From Pegea sp. RAD2-039 (lineage: Eukaryota; Chordata; Thaliacea; Salpida; Salpidae): a stretch of 64,000 nt of DNA. This document shows, in pieces, positions 45,401 through 55,341 of this stretch. The notes under the pieces were generated by a model. The model was not told the DNA's origin. It did not search any database and was given only the letters and a program-made list of their open reading frames with translations. The stretch covers positions 744,001 through 808,000 of the forward strand of contig JAQGEQ010000048.1 in assembly GCA_034620365.1 (NCBI GenBank), read 5' to 3'. Made by a program: the position numbers and the translations under genes. The first letter of the stretch is position 1; each line of letters begins with the position of its first letter.

Positions 45401-48400
45401 TGATTTTTTTACAAAATTTGAAACTTTTAGATTTTAATAAGAAAGAGAAATTATAACTTACAAAAAAGAAAGGCAATGATCATTTGAATCAACTCCTGGG
45501 ATTCTTGTGAAGACTTCAGACAGCAGTCTTGCCTGATCCCCGGGTAGCCGAGGAGAGGAAGTTTCAATATATAGGTAATACCCTGAACAATTGATATTAA
45601 GCAACAAGCTGTTGCTGCAGAAATAATATTAAGATCACTAACCATATCCGTCGATTGTATGGTCACCGTCTGGACCAGTATTAGAGCTTGGTGTGGATCC
45701 CTTTGTTCGAATCCAATCAAATTCATCTCCTGCTTCGTTTATCCATCCACAGTCACTAGTTTCAAAATCACATGTACCAGGTGATAGGCAGCCATCATCT
45801 AAAAGCTCGATGTCGTCCAGTCCAATGTTTCGTGAGACGTCAGAGCCTTTAATAGCTTCAAAGACGATCTACAAGCAGTTGTGTAAACAAAACATTAACT
45901 TTTGCAAAAAGAAGAATAAAAATAGTTCAATTTTTGACATTTAAATAGTGTGGTAAGTAGTTTAGTTTTATATTTTGTAATTTATTTACCTGATAATGAG
46001 TAATAGATTGGATTTGGATTGAGGCCCTTTTCCAATAGTTTCCTTGGTTACCAGAAAGCTGCCAATAAGGTAAATTGTAATCTGCACCAGCTGTGCCCTT
46101 AATATGAACATTCAAAATACCGGAGTCGGTTCCATTCATATTGTACCTTGAAATTTGTTTTTATTAATCTTCAATTTTCTCCAATTTAATTTTCGAAATA
46201 AAAAGACAAACCAAAAAACAAGGCAAGTTCCAAGTGTTTCAGGGTAAGTAACACTAATTAAACGCGCCCTTGATCTTTCTTTGACATTATCTGGATCATC
46301 ATCTGTTACCATCAAGTAACCATTTGATGATAAGTAGGTATGATCGACATTAGGATCTAATTATTTTAAAAGTTAGATAGAGTATATCAGCCAGGTATGA
46401 TTAAAACCTTTAAGAGTAGAAGCCTGTCGATGCAGCCAGCTGAAATCTCCTGTTAAATCGCTTTCAAAGCCACATGTTCCTTCCTCAAATTCACAGAACG
46501 CAGTCGGTGGGCATCCACCAAAATAAACTCGAATATCATCAATCGCAACTTCACTTTTGTAACCTGAACCTCTCAATGCTTCAAAAACCACTGTAAGATT
46601 GCCTCCTATTCTAATCTCCACCTAGAAATATTCAAGAATCTTTGAAACTGAAGTCACATTAAAAGAATCACTTGAACTCTCTATCAGTGCTTGCTCACAA
46701 TCTTCTATCACTATTTACCTCGCCGAGAATCCAGTAAGTCCCTTGAGAGTTTTTACGAGACCAAACGTAATCGGAAAAGGAGTCTCGTTGCTTATAAAAG
46801 ATTCTGAACTCATTCATGTCTTGTCCATGCATATGATACCAAAACCGAACACATATTCCAGCTTCTGTAGGAGCAGTTATTAAAGGGCTGTTCAATCTTG
46901 CAGGGTCATTTTTGTGGTCGTCGCTTCCATTGTATTTCATATTAACATACATGTAGTGCCCCTAAATCAAATAATCAAAATAATTAAAAGATATATTTAC
47001 AAGTGAGTAGATCTTACTTGAGAGTTTAAAGTTGTATGATCGGTTTCAGGACCAGTATTTGAACTTGGTGTTGATCCTGACCAATATGTCCAGTCCAATA
47101 CGTCAGATACATCATTGGTCCAACCACACTGGTCAATTTCAAAGTCGCAATCATACTGTGATGGTTTTTGCGGTCCAGAAGTAGGCTGAATAGGTGGTAG
47201 CTCGTTTTCAGAGCATGGATTATCCAGGACTGCAGTATCATCAATTGCTATGTCACCTTAAAAAGTATCTTTATGAAGTTTGCTTTCTTGCATCTAGATT
47301 ATACCTTGATATCCTTTTCCACGAATTGCTTCAATAATGATAAAATGTCTTGTTGAAGATGTAATATTGACAGCTCCTTTCACCCAAATGTCACCATGGT
47401 TTCCTGATGTAGACCAAACTGGGTCGCCGACAGATAACTTTCCCTGTTAGATGTTTATTATTGACAACATTTGAAATGTTATAAATGACTAACCTCTGAA
47501 TCTTCCGCTATATGAACATTTAAACTTCCAATATCATTTCCAAACATATGGTACCAAAACACAAAACATCTACCAGCCGATGGTTCGTATGACGAGCTGA
47601 CCAACCAAACAAGTTCTCCCTCTGAGGCTGGACTGGTCTCTTTGAGAACAAATTTATATAATTAATATTTTATATATAATTTCAATCAAATTATCTTTAC
47701 CAAAATAAGCGTAAAAGCCGCGATCACTATTAGTGGTATGATCTGTGACTGGACCTGTTCCAGAACTAGGAGAGCTCCCAAAACTCCGTTCCCAATCATA
47801 ATTATCATTCTGATTTACTAGAATGACAAAATAAATAAAGATCAATTAAATTTCGACAAAAAATTTTTAAAAAGCGGATAATTATTCTTAGCAATTGTTC
47901 GTTATCTTTTTCAAAATTTATTTAATTCAAAAATAATTATTTCTATTATCAATAAAAAACTAATTTTGATAAATTTTAATTTAGAACTAGTTGTACTTCA
48001 AGACTACTCACCACCAACGTTCACCCATGAACAAAAATCTTGCTCAAAATCACAAGTATCAGATGGTAAACAGTCCCCAGTAGTTAACTGTAAATCATCA
48101 ATAGCCACATCACCAGTATAACCAGTCCCAATTACTCCTTCGATGAAAACCTAATATTTAACAAGTTTAGCTAAACGCAAAGTTTGCTTCAATTTTTATC
48201 TGATTTCACTAAAAACAGAAATAATTTGTTAAACTAACAGAGTTTTTTTCTATTTGTAGTTTAAATAGTTTGAGCAAATTTAGTGCAACTTTAACCATGG
48301 CTGAAAAAGATTTTTTTGAAATGTTTTAATACTGTTTTTTTATCTCATTATTTCTCACAACGAATGATCAAAAATCATAATCTGCTTCCTTTAAAACTCT

Positions 48401-51400
48401 TTTTGTGAAATTATTAATATTTAATAAAAAAATCGACATAGTTTATTCAGCAAAATGTTTTTACGACCAATACGCAAATAGAAGTGCTTCAAAGCTACAA
48501 TTAATAATTAACTTGAAAAGAACTATTAATTAATAAGTATAAAAAACAATTCATAAAACCTGAAAATCATCTTCAATATTTGTGACCGTTGTCTCTGCTT
48601 TCCTCCATATATCACCTTGATTGCCTGTTTCACTCCATTTTATATATAAAGGTGATACATTTTCAGAAACTGGCACTACATAAACATTTAAGGTGCCAAT
48701 AGAGCTTCCATACATATGATAAAACATCTTCAAACAGTAACGTCCACCTTTTGGGAGTGTGTCTTTATAGAATAGCCTTGCTCTGTCACCAGGTAAGCGA
48801 GGACTACTAATCAACGTTTAATAATAAAATAGTTTAGGCGGAGAATATGATTTTTTGAAGTGAAGCTTTCAAACCTTGCTTCAATGAAAGCATATCTTCC
48901 CAGTTGAGTGTTAGTTGAATGATCAAGACTTGGTCCAGTTCCCGAAGAGCTTGTACCGTTGTTTCCTAGCGACCATTCAAAGTTGTCATCGTTTGCTTGT
49001 TCCCAATTACAGAAATTTGCTTCAAAGTTGCAAGCACCCTTCAAGTTGAAATTGATGATTTTTCAACAACATTATATCATAACTAGGCATACATGGTCAT
49101 CACATTTTCCTTTGCGTAAGTAAATGTCATCAAGTGCAATGTCGCCGGTGTATGAAGTTCCAGCTACTCCTTCTATCAAAAGCCGAGTTGGTGTGAAAGT
49201 CAGCAAAGTGTATCGACCATGTATCCATGCATCTGCTTGTTGGTCATTTGGTTTTATTATTAAAACTTTGTCTCCAGTTGGTAACTCCATCCAAATATTC
49301 AGTGCTCCAAATGACGAACCAAGTATATGATAAAACATTCTTTAAAGCATAATTTAATCAATCAAATAAATTATTTCACTTTTTAAAGATACGAACCCAA
49401 AACAAGCTGTCCCAGAAAATGGAGGTAGCCATTCACTTCTGATGATGGCATTATCTCCTGGTTCTTGGTCAGACACTTCAGTGTAAATGTAATAACCATT
49501 ACCAGACGTGTGGTCACTAACAGGTCCAGTATTTATAGAGCTAGTTCCACCAGAGTCACGTCTCCAGTCGAAAACATCAACATTCACTGTTAGAAAGTTT
49601 CAATTAAAATATTTTTCAGAAGAAGCAAACAACAATATTTTTGATCAGTTACTTGCCATCTGTGATCTGTTGCCATTTACAGAAGTCTGTTTCAAAATCA
49701 CAGTTAATTAGATCATGAGAGTTAGTCTCTGGTACTGCTTGAGGAGGTAAGACTTCACATAAGCTTCCATCGACTAGTGAAAGGTCATCAATAGCAATAT
49801 CACCACTACTAGAATCCCCAACAACCCCTTCAATTACTAAGATATATTCGCGTTCAATTCCAATGGGAACCTAGAAGATTAACGGTTTTCTTTCAGTTTA
49901 GAAATATAATTCTAAAAGATTACTTCCTTTTCTTATACAGATTATATTACTATTCTTTTAAAGACTGATTTTACAAAGTGTTAATGATTATTTATCTTAT
50001 CGAAGGTTATTTCCGCTTTAATAAGATTTGTGCTCGCTCAGAGTTTTCATGAAACGTTGATATCAAGATCTACATATATTTATTTATGGGAAGTTTTTTG
50101 CTTCAACTAACCTCCGCATATTGCCACCCCGTGCCCTGGTTGCCACTCAACGACCACATAGTAAACTCTTCTGCCCGTGGGTCAACTGTAAGGTCTCCAC
50201 CAGTCCAATATCTCACTTTTACGCTCAATGAGCCAACTGAGGTACCATACATATTGTACCAAAACTTGAAACAACCTTTCCCGCTATTGGGGACCAGTCT
50301 TTCTGAATGGAGACTAGCAGTATCATTTTTCTTCAGTGGCGGTGAAGCATCGATAAAAAGATAACTTCCCTACAATCAAAAAGATTCAATCTTTTGATCT
50401 ACGACAGTTATTCATAAAAGTTTACCTGGCTTGTACCCAAAGTGTGGTCTGTACTAGGCCCTGTACCACTGGTAGAAGTGGGACCTTGTCCGACAATCCA
50501 ATCGAAATCTGAAAGGCCGTGATTACTCCAAGTACACAAACCATGCTATCAAACAAGACAGAATGAATTTAAAATATTGTTGACATAACTAGAAACTTAC
50601 ATTTTCAAAATCACATCCAGCAACTGGTTGACATTCACCAGTTGTGATTATGACGTCATCTATGGCGATATCACCAGTGAAACCCGAACCAACAACACCT
50701 TCAAAAATTAACTGGTATTCTTGATCACTGTACATGCTGACCTATTAACAGTAATTACATTGTGAGTTTCATTCAATCAATTATTAACAGATAAACTTTA
50801 CCTGAGCAATATGCCAAAAGTTTCCTTGATTTCCACTCATTTCAAACAGTTTCATGTCTTCATCTAAGCTTGATCCTTCTCCATACCCACCTCGATAATA
50901 ATAGACCACTAAAGATCCAGTATCTTCACCATACATATGGTAGTAGAACGTCAGACATTCAAACCCATTCATTTGTGTGTATGCTCGACTGACTATACGT
51001 GCTTTATCGTTTTGTACTCTTGGCGAAGAGGTCTCAATATACATGTATCGGCCGTATGTGGTACCATATGTATGGTCATATGTTGGACCAGTGTTCTGGG
51101 AGCTTGTACCTATAAAAATTTTATTGGGTAAGCTTTCACCAAAAGAAACTTTACTCATTACCTCCAGATGTCTGAATCCAATTGAAATCATCTAAAGTAT
51201 CTTGAGAATATCCACAAGCAAGATCATCTTCAAAATTACAGAACAAATCTTGATCTGTTGGAGGAGGACACAGTCCTTGATCAAGTTTGATATCATCGAT
51301 TGCAATGTCTCCAGCAAATGAGGAACCCACCGTAGCATTGAACAAAATCTATTTAGAAGGAAGACCTCAAATTTTAAATTATCTTGAAGAATATCTTGAA

Positions 51401-54400
51401 AAATATACCTGAAAACTATCACTACTGATAATATCAACTTCTGCAGGATACCAAATATCACCCAAACCTTCTCGCCGTTTCCAAATAACAGAATCTGAAG
51501 CCTTAGTTCGAAGTACTAATGATAAACTACCTATGTTTGCTCCATACATACTGTACCTGTTTTTATTAATTCTTTTAATATTTGCTGATTTGACTTTAAT
51601 TGATACAAACCAAAATTTTAAACAAGATCCTCTTGTTGAAGGAGATACTGCACTTTGAAGAATAGCAAAGTCATCCAAACTCTGTGAGGAGCATTCAATG
51701 TAAGTAAAATATCCTTTTCCTGCAGTGTGACTTGTGTGATCAAACTGAGGTCCAGTACTAGAAGATGAAGTGGGACCATTCAAACGTGCCCAGTCAAAAC
51801 TATCAAACGTGTCCTGTTAATATAAAATACTTTTATAGAACTTATCATATCGTAATCTGAAGTGAAAACCTGAGTGTATTGACAGAAATCATTGTCAAAG
51901 TCACAATTCACTGGACCATCTGGTATAGGTGCTGCAGTTGTAGAAGTTGAAGGCTCGTCATTTAAAGCTGCTTCGGGCGGTTGAATTGTGCAATCAAATT
52001 GTAAAAATTCGACATCATCAATTGCAATGTTGCCATGGCCATCAACAGAAGAAATAGCTTCAAACAACACTTGATATGGAGCTGTCAAGTTAGTCAAAGG
52101 TACTGTAGCTTCAATCCACATAGTTCCTTGTTCACCCATCAACGACCATTTTAATTCTTCTACGTAAACCCCAGAGATAGTCTGACCCAAATACACATTT
52201 AAAGAACCTTCAAACATACGAATAGTTAATTTAGACTGATTGGTGATTCGTAGACTCTTTTCTATTTTCGGACTAAAATAATTGATTTTAGGTTTAAACG
52301 CGATAATTGTTGAGTTTATGATTCATTCCATAACAATCCGATCATTCAATCTTTTTAAAAATTTCGTGTCTTAAAATCTCGATGAAATGCTTATTATGTA
52401 AAAAAAAGCATTTTTCAGAATTTTAAATTTTTGTTGTAATGAGCAGTATGTTGATGGTTTATAAACATATTTTGCACTCTTAAATTGCAAACCTGCTTTA
52501 TCTCCAGTAATTGTGAAATAGAATCTTGCACATTTTGCATGAGATGAAGAAACAGTTTCAGAAAATAATCTTGCATTTTCACCATTTTCATGTGAATAAA
52601 TATTGTCAACAAACAAATATCGACCTTCAGTTAAAATACAGAAAGTTAAACAAAGTTCTCTTTTTTAGTCTGCAAAAACCTGCGTGTGTTCCGAATGTAT
52701 GATCAATAGATGGTGCATATGGTGTGACGTCATTTAAACCATCTCCAATCAACCATTGCAATTGTGAACTTATTCCAGTACTTCCCGTATTAGCATTATT
52801 CACCCAAGTACACGCCCCATTTTCAAAATCACAGTTTCCTGGCAACGGACAGTCGCCATCTCGAACCACTACATCGTCGATTCCAAACACAAACTGTTCT
52901 TCTGAATTTTGATTACTTCCAGATATTGCTTCAAACACAACTTCAAAATATTCTTGTGGAGAGACTATGTTCAATTGAGCAAGGTTCCATTTAGACCCTT
53001 TTGACCCTTTATTGACCCAAACAGGAACACCGAGGTCAGAACTACGCTTGATATAAGCTTGCAGCTCATTATCTGCTTCAGCTCCATTCATATAAAACCA
53101 GAATTCAAGACAGCTGGCTGTAGTCGGTGAATAAGTTGCTGATATCATCCTAAATAAAAAAATCGTTCAGTTAAGAAATTCCAAAGTAAATTTGTTGCTT
53201 ATTTGTAAATTTTGATTTTATGATTTTAGCTTTTAGCAAACAAACTAATAAAATGAGTTTACTGAGTTTTTAGGCCATTAAGGTTCCCACTGGAAGCGCT
53301 CATAAACTTTCCGACTGGTGAACTGTCTGTGTGATCAAATTGAGGATAAAATTTTCCAAAATTTAAGTCGGAGCCCTGATGCTGTTCAAATTTGAACTCA
53401 GGTGAATCATTCAAAACACCAAAGCCGCAAATATTTGGATCTTCAAAGTCACAAACTTCCAACATAGAGTAAGTACATGGCTTCATTGACAACTGGATAT
53501 CATCAATTGCAACATCACCTACAAAATAATTGAATAATAATGTAACACACCACAAGCGCTTTTTATGATACCTTTATCAACAGATTGAATTGTAGCTTCA
53601 AATATAACTCTACTTTCAATTGAGCTTGGCGGAATAGTGACTTCTGTTTTAAACCATAAATCTGAAATACTTTGGGAGTTTTGCCATATAAACGTTGCTG
53701 ATAAGTCAACTGTTGTTTTATCAGTCAGATAAACTTTCAAGTCACCAACATACTACAACACAATAGTTTAGTTACTAAAATGAATTGATAAGGAAAACAA
53801 AACGATTTAATATTACACGATGTCTTATGATACTTAATGTAATGAGTAGTAAGGTAATGAGAATCAATATTAGATTAATTATAAGATTGTGATGCACTTA
53901 CAGGCCCATACATATAGTACCAAAATGAAAAGCATCTTTCAGTATCTCGTGTAAATAGCTCACTGTATATAGCAGCTTTATTTCCACTTCTCTGACCAGA
54001 TTTTTCTACATAGGCGTAATAACCTGATACTAAAAAATGAAAGTCATTAGATAAACTCAACTAAGATGCCAGCACTTATTGATGCTAGTACAACTCTTGT
54101 TTAAGGTTTTAATCTTAAAAAAATCTCGATTAGTAATATGAAAAGAAAGCTGCTACTACTTCAAGAAGTATGTTGTCAAACAATTTGTCAAAAAAACAGA
54201 AAAATTGAAAAGATAAAATATACTTGACGAGGAGGTTATATCTGTCGATGGACCATTGCTTGAAGTCTCTCCAGTCTGGACTGTCCAATCAAACTGATCG
54301 CTAGAGCTTTGTTGCCATGTGCATAAAGATGCTGACTCAAAGTCGCAGTCAACTTTAGATGGAGCTGAAAATGAACAAACAAATAGTCATCAAAACTGAA

Positions 54401-54581
54401 TCTTTTCCATCTGGCTTCAATTTTATAATCTTACAATTAGAATCAAATAAATAAATTCTATCTCACAAGATTATTTAAACTTATTCCTAATATCGGTCAA
54501 TTTTGATATTTTAGTACCTTTACTGGAATAAGAAGATGAAAATAATAGCAAAATAAAGATTACGGTTGATGTCCGTAACAT
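12089..54581 (-). CDS. Giant MAM/LDLa type I membrane protein, MALRD1-like (signal peptide to stop)
   Basis: This reads as a multi-exon gene from a signal-peptide exon (54581-54518) to a stop at 12089-12091. It encodes 45 MAM domains (numbered 11-55 here) and 21 LDLa modules, then EGF-like, transmembrane and cytoplasmic segments, very roughly 9,000 residues. Each MAM shows the C-x-FE/FD-x(3)-C-x-W opening, (D)DFDW, GP-x(2)-DHT, then C-L-x-F-x-Y-x-M-x-G, and closes with (G)DIAIDD followed by C. LDLa modules show C-x(2)-F-x-C-x-N/D-G-x-C-I, then CDF-x-x-DC-x-D-x-SDE. Exons are about 100-300 nt, most introns 50-150 nt. Order and C-terminal end match the MALRD1 (DIET1) family, which has far fewer MAM domains. 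Expected role by family: cell-surface or apical extracellular scaffold with calcium-binding LDLa modules; the ligand is unknown. Inserted extra domains, a retrotransposon in one intron and block duplications are listed separately. The gene may extend upstream into the exons at 55342-64000. Confidence 0.88.
12540..13905 (-). other. Membrane-proximal module: MAM 55, three LDLa repeats, EGF-like domain
   Basis: MAM 55 (about 13900-13275) ends [11 protein letters not shown]. It is followed by three LDLa modules in tandem (about 13190-13090, 13010-12870 and 12845-12700). Their signatures are [32 protein letters not shown] and [17 protein letters not shown]; these use CDG rather than the CDF that dominates elsewhere in the array. 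An EGF-like domain follows (about 12680-12560) with six cysteines, spacing C-x4-C-x4-C-x9-C-x-C-x8-C ([11 protein letters not shown] opens it). Clustered LDLa plus EGF just before the membrane helix is the arrangement known for MALRD1. Confidence 0.88.
13925..21870 (-). other. MAM 47-54, each followed by one LDLa module
   Basis: Approximate MAM spans: 47, 21865-21030; 48, 20845-19880; 49, 19660-18970; 50, 18720-17955; 51, 17750-17135; 52, 16780-16105; 53, 15812-15205; 54, 14955-14250. One LDLa follows each: 20990-20850, 19830-19650 (spliced), 18910-18785, 17930-17810, 16960-16850, 16090-15910 (spliced), 15135-15015 and 14210-13925 (spliced). Typical LDLa ends are [32 protein letters not shown] and [19 protein letters not shown] 51 lacks its first two cysteines. 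The regular MAM-LDLa pair suggests growth by duplication of a two-domain unit. Confidence 0.85.
21925..25265 (-). repeat. MAM-LDLa block, copy 3 (MAM 43-46)
   Basis: Order is MAM 43, LDLa, MAM 44, LDLa, MAM 45, LDLa, MAM 46. The diagnostic features shared with the blocks at 42140-45775 and 34340-38390 are: the LDLa after the first MAM ends in DE-x2-C-G; the second MAM opens C-x-F...CGW-x-D-x-SSG and ends TNC; its LDLa reads [14 protein letters not shown]; the third MAM has NGGPWTKIW, then the linker [16 protein letters not shown] and an LDLa; the fourth opens [16 protein letters not shown]. Unlike the other two copies, MAM 46 is followed by a further LDLa (about 22050-21940). Confidence 0.75.
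25282..29215 (-). other. MAM 40-42, MAM-only stretch interrupted by a retrotransposon
   Basis: Approximate spans: MAM 40, 29205-28520; MAM 41, 28440-27575; MAM 42, exons 27560-26962 and 25348-25282. MAM 42 is split by an intron of about 1.6 kb occupied almost wholly by an antisense non-LTR element. Reading across it restores a normal MAM: ...[13 protein letters not shown] joined to [19 protein letters not shown]. In MAM 40 a 50-nt intron interrupts the conserved [11 protein letters not shown] at the Arg codon. Confidence 0.8.
25352..26945 (+). mobile_element. Degenerate non-LTR retrotransposon (CR1/jockey-like), 5'-truncated, in an intron
   Basis: The element is antisense to the host gene. 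From the left it shows the end of an apurinic endonuclease domain ([14 protein letters not shown], then MVTFPT with a stop, and [10 protein letters not shown]). The reading then jumps to the reverse-transcriptase core ([21 protein letters not shown] and [10 protein letters not shown]), so most of the region between endonuclease and RT core is missing. A C-terminal thumb-like part follows ([30 protein letters not shown]). The 3' end has a GC-richer segment (about 26860-26920) and an A-rich AATAAATGAAGAAG-type tail. Stops and frameshifts make it inactive. Only about 17 nt of host intron remain on the right and essentially none on the left. Confidence 0.85.
29230..30340 (-). other. MAM 39 with two inserted fibronectin type II domains
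   Basis: MAM 39 opens [15 protein letters not shown] (about 30330) and closes [15 protein letters not shown] (about 29225). Between ...[13 protein letters not shown] and [10 protein letters not shown], two FN2 (kringle-like) domains are inserted at about 29975-29593. The first, split by an intron, has [25 protein letters not shown] and a final Cys. The second has [36 protein letters not shown]. All four expected cysteines per FN2, the PF pair and the WC pair are present. FN2 domains usually bind collagen/gelatin or glycan ligands, so this may add matrix binding; that is inference. Confidence 0.85.
30350..31735 (-). other. MAM 38 with an inserted ILEI/FAM3-type domain
   Basis: MAM 38 opens [15 protein letters not shown] (about 31675). 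After NDHTTLASG it is interrupted by three exons (about 31485-31295, 31160-31000, 30935-30805) encoding an ILEI/PANDER-like domain: [30 protein letters not shown], then [21 protein letters not shown] and [14 protein letters not shown] then resumes with YYMHFDGLN and [17 protein letters not shown], and ends [15 protein letters not shown] (about 30360). The RG-x-N-x-V-x(2)-N-P, FDT, I-x-A-x-K-D-x-A and R-D-x-W motifs are those of FAM3 cytokines and of the ILEI lectin-like domains of TMEM2/CEMIP and POMGNT1. The insert lies exactly at an exon boundary of the normal MAM, consistent with exon shuffling. Confidence 0.82.
31860..34105 (-). other. MAM 35-37, MAM-only stretch
   Basis: Approximate spans: MAM 35, 34105-33275 ([20 protein letters not shown] to DGDIAIDDI); MAM 36, 33195-32605 ([18 protein letters not shown] to HSIALDDV); MAM 37, 32580-31860 ([10 protein letters not shown] to [10 protein letters not shown]). 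A Thr/Pro linker ([14 protein letters not shown], about 31735-31690) joins MAM 37 to MAM 38. No LDLa module is present. Confidence 0.85.
34340..38390 (-). repeat. MAM-LDLa block, copy 2 (MAM 31-34), with Cys-rich insert
   Basis: Order is MAM 31 (38390-37570), LDLa (37490-37390), MAM 32 (37385-36370), LDLa (36330-36185), MAM 33 (36165-35425), LDLa (35360-35190, spliced), MAM 34 (35180-34375). Block-diagnostic features: first LDLa [20 protein letters not shown] 32 opens [17 protein letters not shown]; second LDLa [19 protein letters not shown] 33 has [10 protein letters not shown] and linker [18 protein letters not shown] 34 opens [10 protein letters not shown] and ends [14 protein letters not shown] with no LDLa, like MAM 25. 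MAM 32 carries an extra eight-cysteine insert. Confidence 0.78.
36825..37000 (-). other. Eight-cysteine insert in MAM 32
   Basis: One exon continues the MAM strand FFFHMDES directly into a segment with eight cysteines: [20 protein letters not shown], then [16 protein letters not shown]. Cysteine spacing is C-x8-C-x4-C-x6-CC-x7-C-x2-C-x3-C. MAM sequence resumes in the next exon ([19 protein letters not shown]). The spacing is not EGF, LDLa, FN2 or WAP. I cannot assign a family. Confidence 0.7.
38395..42105 (-). other. MAM 26-30, MAM-only stretch
   Basis: Approximate spans: MAM 26, 42100-41460; MAM 27, 41435-40715; MAM 28, 40650-39985; MAM 29, 39865-39000; MAM 30, 38990-38400. Openings include [31 protein letters not shown] and [10 protein letters not shown] Thr/Pro linker ([13 protein letters not shown]) with a phase-1 intron separates MAM 28 from 29. 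MAM 29 is interrupted by an intron of about 260 nt (39660-39405) in which I see nothing. Confidence 0.85.
42140..45775 (-). repeat. MAM-LDLa block, copy 1 (MAM 22-25)
   Basis: Order is MAM 22 (45770-45045), LDLa (44985-44820, spliced), MAM 23 (44815-44040), LDLa (44010-43840, spliced), MAM 24 (43825-43055), LDLa (43010-42765, spliced), MAM 25 (42755-42140). Block-diagnostic features: first LDLa [20 protein letters not shown] 23 opens [16 protein letters not shown] and ends NCG; second LDLa [19 protein letters not shown] 24 has [10 protein letters not shown] and the linker [17 protein letters not shown] 25 opens [16 protein letters not shown] and ends [13 protein letters not shown] without LDLa. 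Confidence 0.78.
45790..54364 (-). other. MAM 11-21, N-terminal MAM-only array
   Basis: Eleven MAM domains without LDLa. Approximate spans: 11, 54345-53475; 12, 53455-52855; 13, 52840-51990; 14, 51905-51270; 15, 51240-50625; 16, 50610-49765; 17, 49705-49100; 18, 49035-48070; 19, 48050-47215; 20, 47150-46510; 21, 46495-45790. Typical sequences are [44 protein letters not shown] and [11 protein letters not shown]. Only MAM 13 and 19 are followed by Pro/Thr-rich linkers. MAM 14-18 share the fullest consensus and look like the most recent expansion; that is a judgement by eye. Confidence 0.87.
48151..48559 (-). other. 409-nt intron within MAM 18
   Basis: GT-AG intron between ...TNIEDDFQ and [10 protein letters not shown]. 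It is one of the longest introns in the array. No exon, element or RNA gene is visible in it. Confidence 0.6.
54518..54581 (-). other. Signal-peptide first exon of the MAM 11-55 protein
   Basis: The 64-nt exon encodes ATG, a short basic start (MLRTST), a hydrophobic core (VIFILLLF) and a small-residue cleavage region (SSSYSSK), then a GT donor in phase 1 that joins MAM 11 as [13 protein letters not shown]. An in-frame TAG lies two codons upstream of the ATG, so this is a true first coding exon, not an internal exon read through. The intron to MAM 11 is 153 nt. Confidence 0.8.
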
Positions 54582-54726
54582 CTTCTACTTTTTCATGCGG
54601 ACTTACAGTTTTGTTTATTTGAAAAGACTGACAAAATCTTAAGTAACCATAAAAATGTAAAAAAAATATTAAAAATAAAAGAATCAAAAACTTTAAATAT
54701 TTTACAAGCTAAAGGTTGAAATGAGA

Positions 54727-54735
54727 CTTTATATA
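54727..54735 (-). promoter_or_regulatory. TATA-like sequence upstream of the signal-peptide exon
   Basis: TATATAAAG on the minus strand lies about 146 nt upstream of the ATG at 54581. It is the best TATA match in the interval, but such strings are common in this composition, so this is only a candidate for the internal promoter. Confidence 0.25.
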
Positions 54736-55341
54736 AAAAATTGTTTTAAAATCTTCTAAGGAAGTTTACACATAAAGAAAAAAAAGAATGAAGCAACATG
54801 GATAGAGTTAGCTGGTTTTATATTGGACAAGTTCAATCAAAATTGTTTAATGCAATAAACCTTTTTTTATTTATTTGATCTGCTAATCGTTTTGTGTTTA
54901 AAGTTCATATCGCTTTGATTGCTTGTAATGTTACAATGCCTAATGTTTGATTTATAAATGATGATCAAGCAAAAAATGCGCTAATCATTTACCAGTAAAA
55001 AATATACACAAAAATATGCATTGTCTCAAATAAAAACCAATTTTGATAATTACATTTTGCAAAACTGGTTGATAATTTTAACTTTTTTTTCTGTTAAGAA
55101 ACTAGAAAAACTTGTTATCAGTATAAATGCAAATTAGCTGTTAATTTGAATTTAATCAATTATTTATTTGTTTATGGGCTTTTTATAAATCTTTTAGGAT
55201 TACCGTAAAATTTTCTTAAATAGTTATGAATAAATTACCCTTATATTCAAATACTTATGAGAAAAGATGATATTAAATAACATCAATTCTTAAATAACTA
55301 CAGACATTATTTTAGATGGTAAAAAAGTATAATAAACTCAC

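Larger units (their letters stand above)
54365..55341 (-). other. 977-nt intron between MAM 10 and MAM 11, containing an alternative first exon
   Basis: The last MAM 10 exon ends at 55342 with a phase-1 donor (GTGAGT) after the linker QAQPTSS. The MAM 11 exon begins at 54364 with a phase-1 acceptor (TTTTCAG) before PSKVDCDFE. The two can therefore be joined in frame. A separate signal-peptide exon with its own phase-1 donor lies inside (54518-54581). Alternatively this is an intergenic spacer between two tandem genes. Apart from a TATA-like sequence nothing else is recognisable. Confidence 0.6.
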
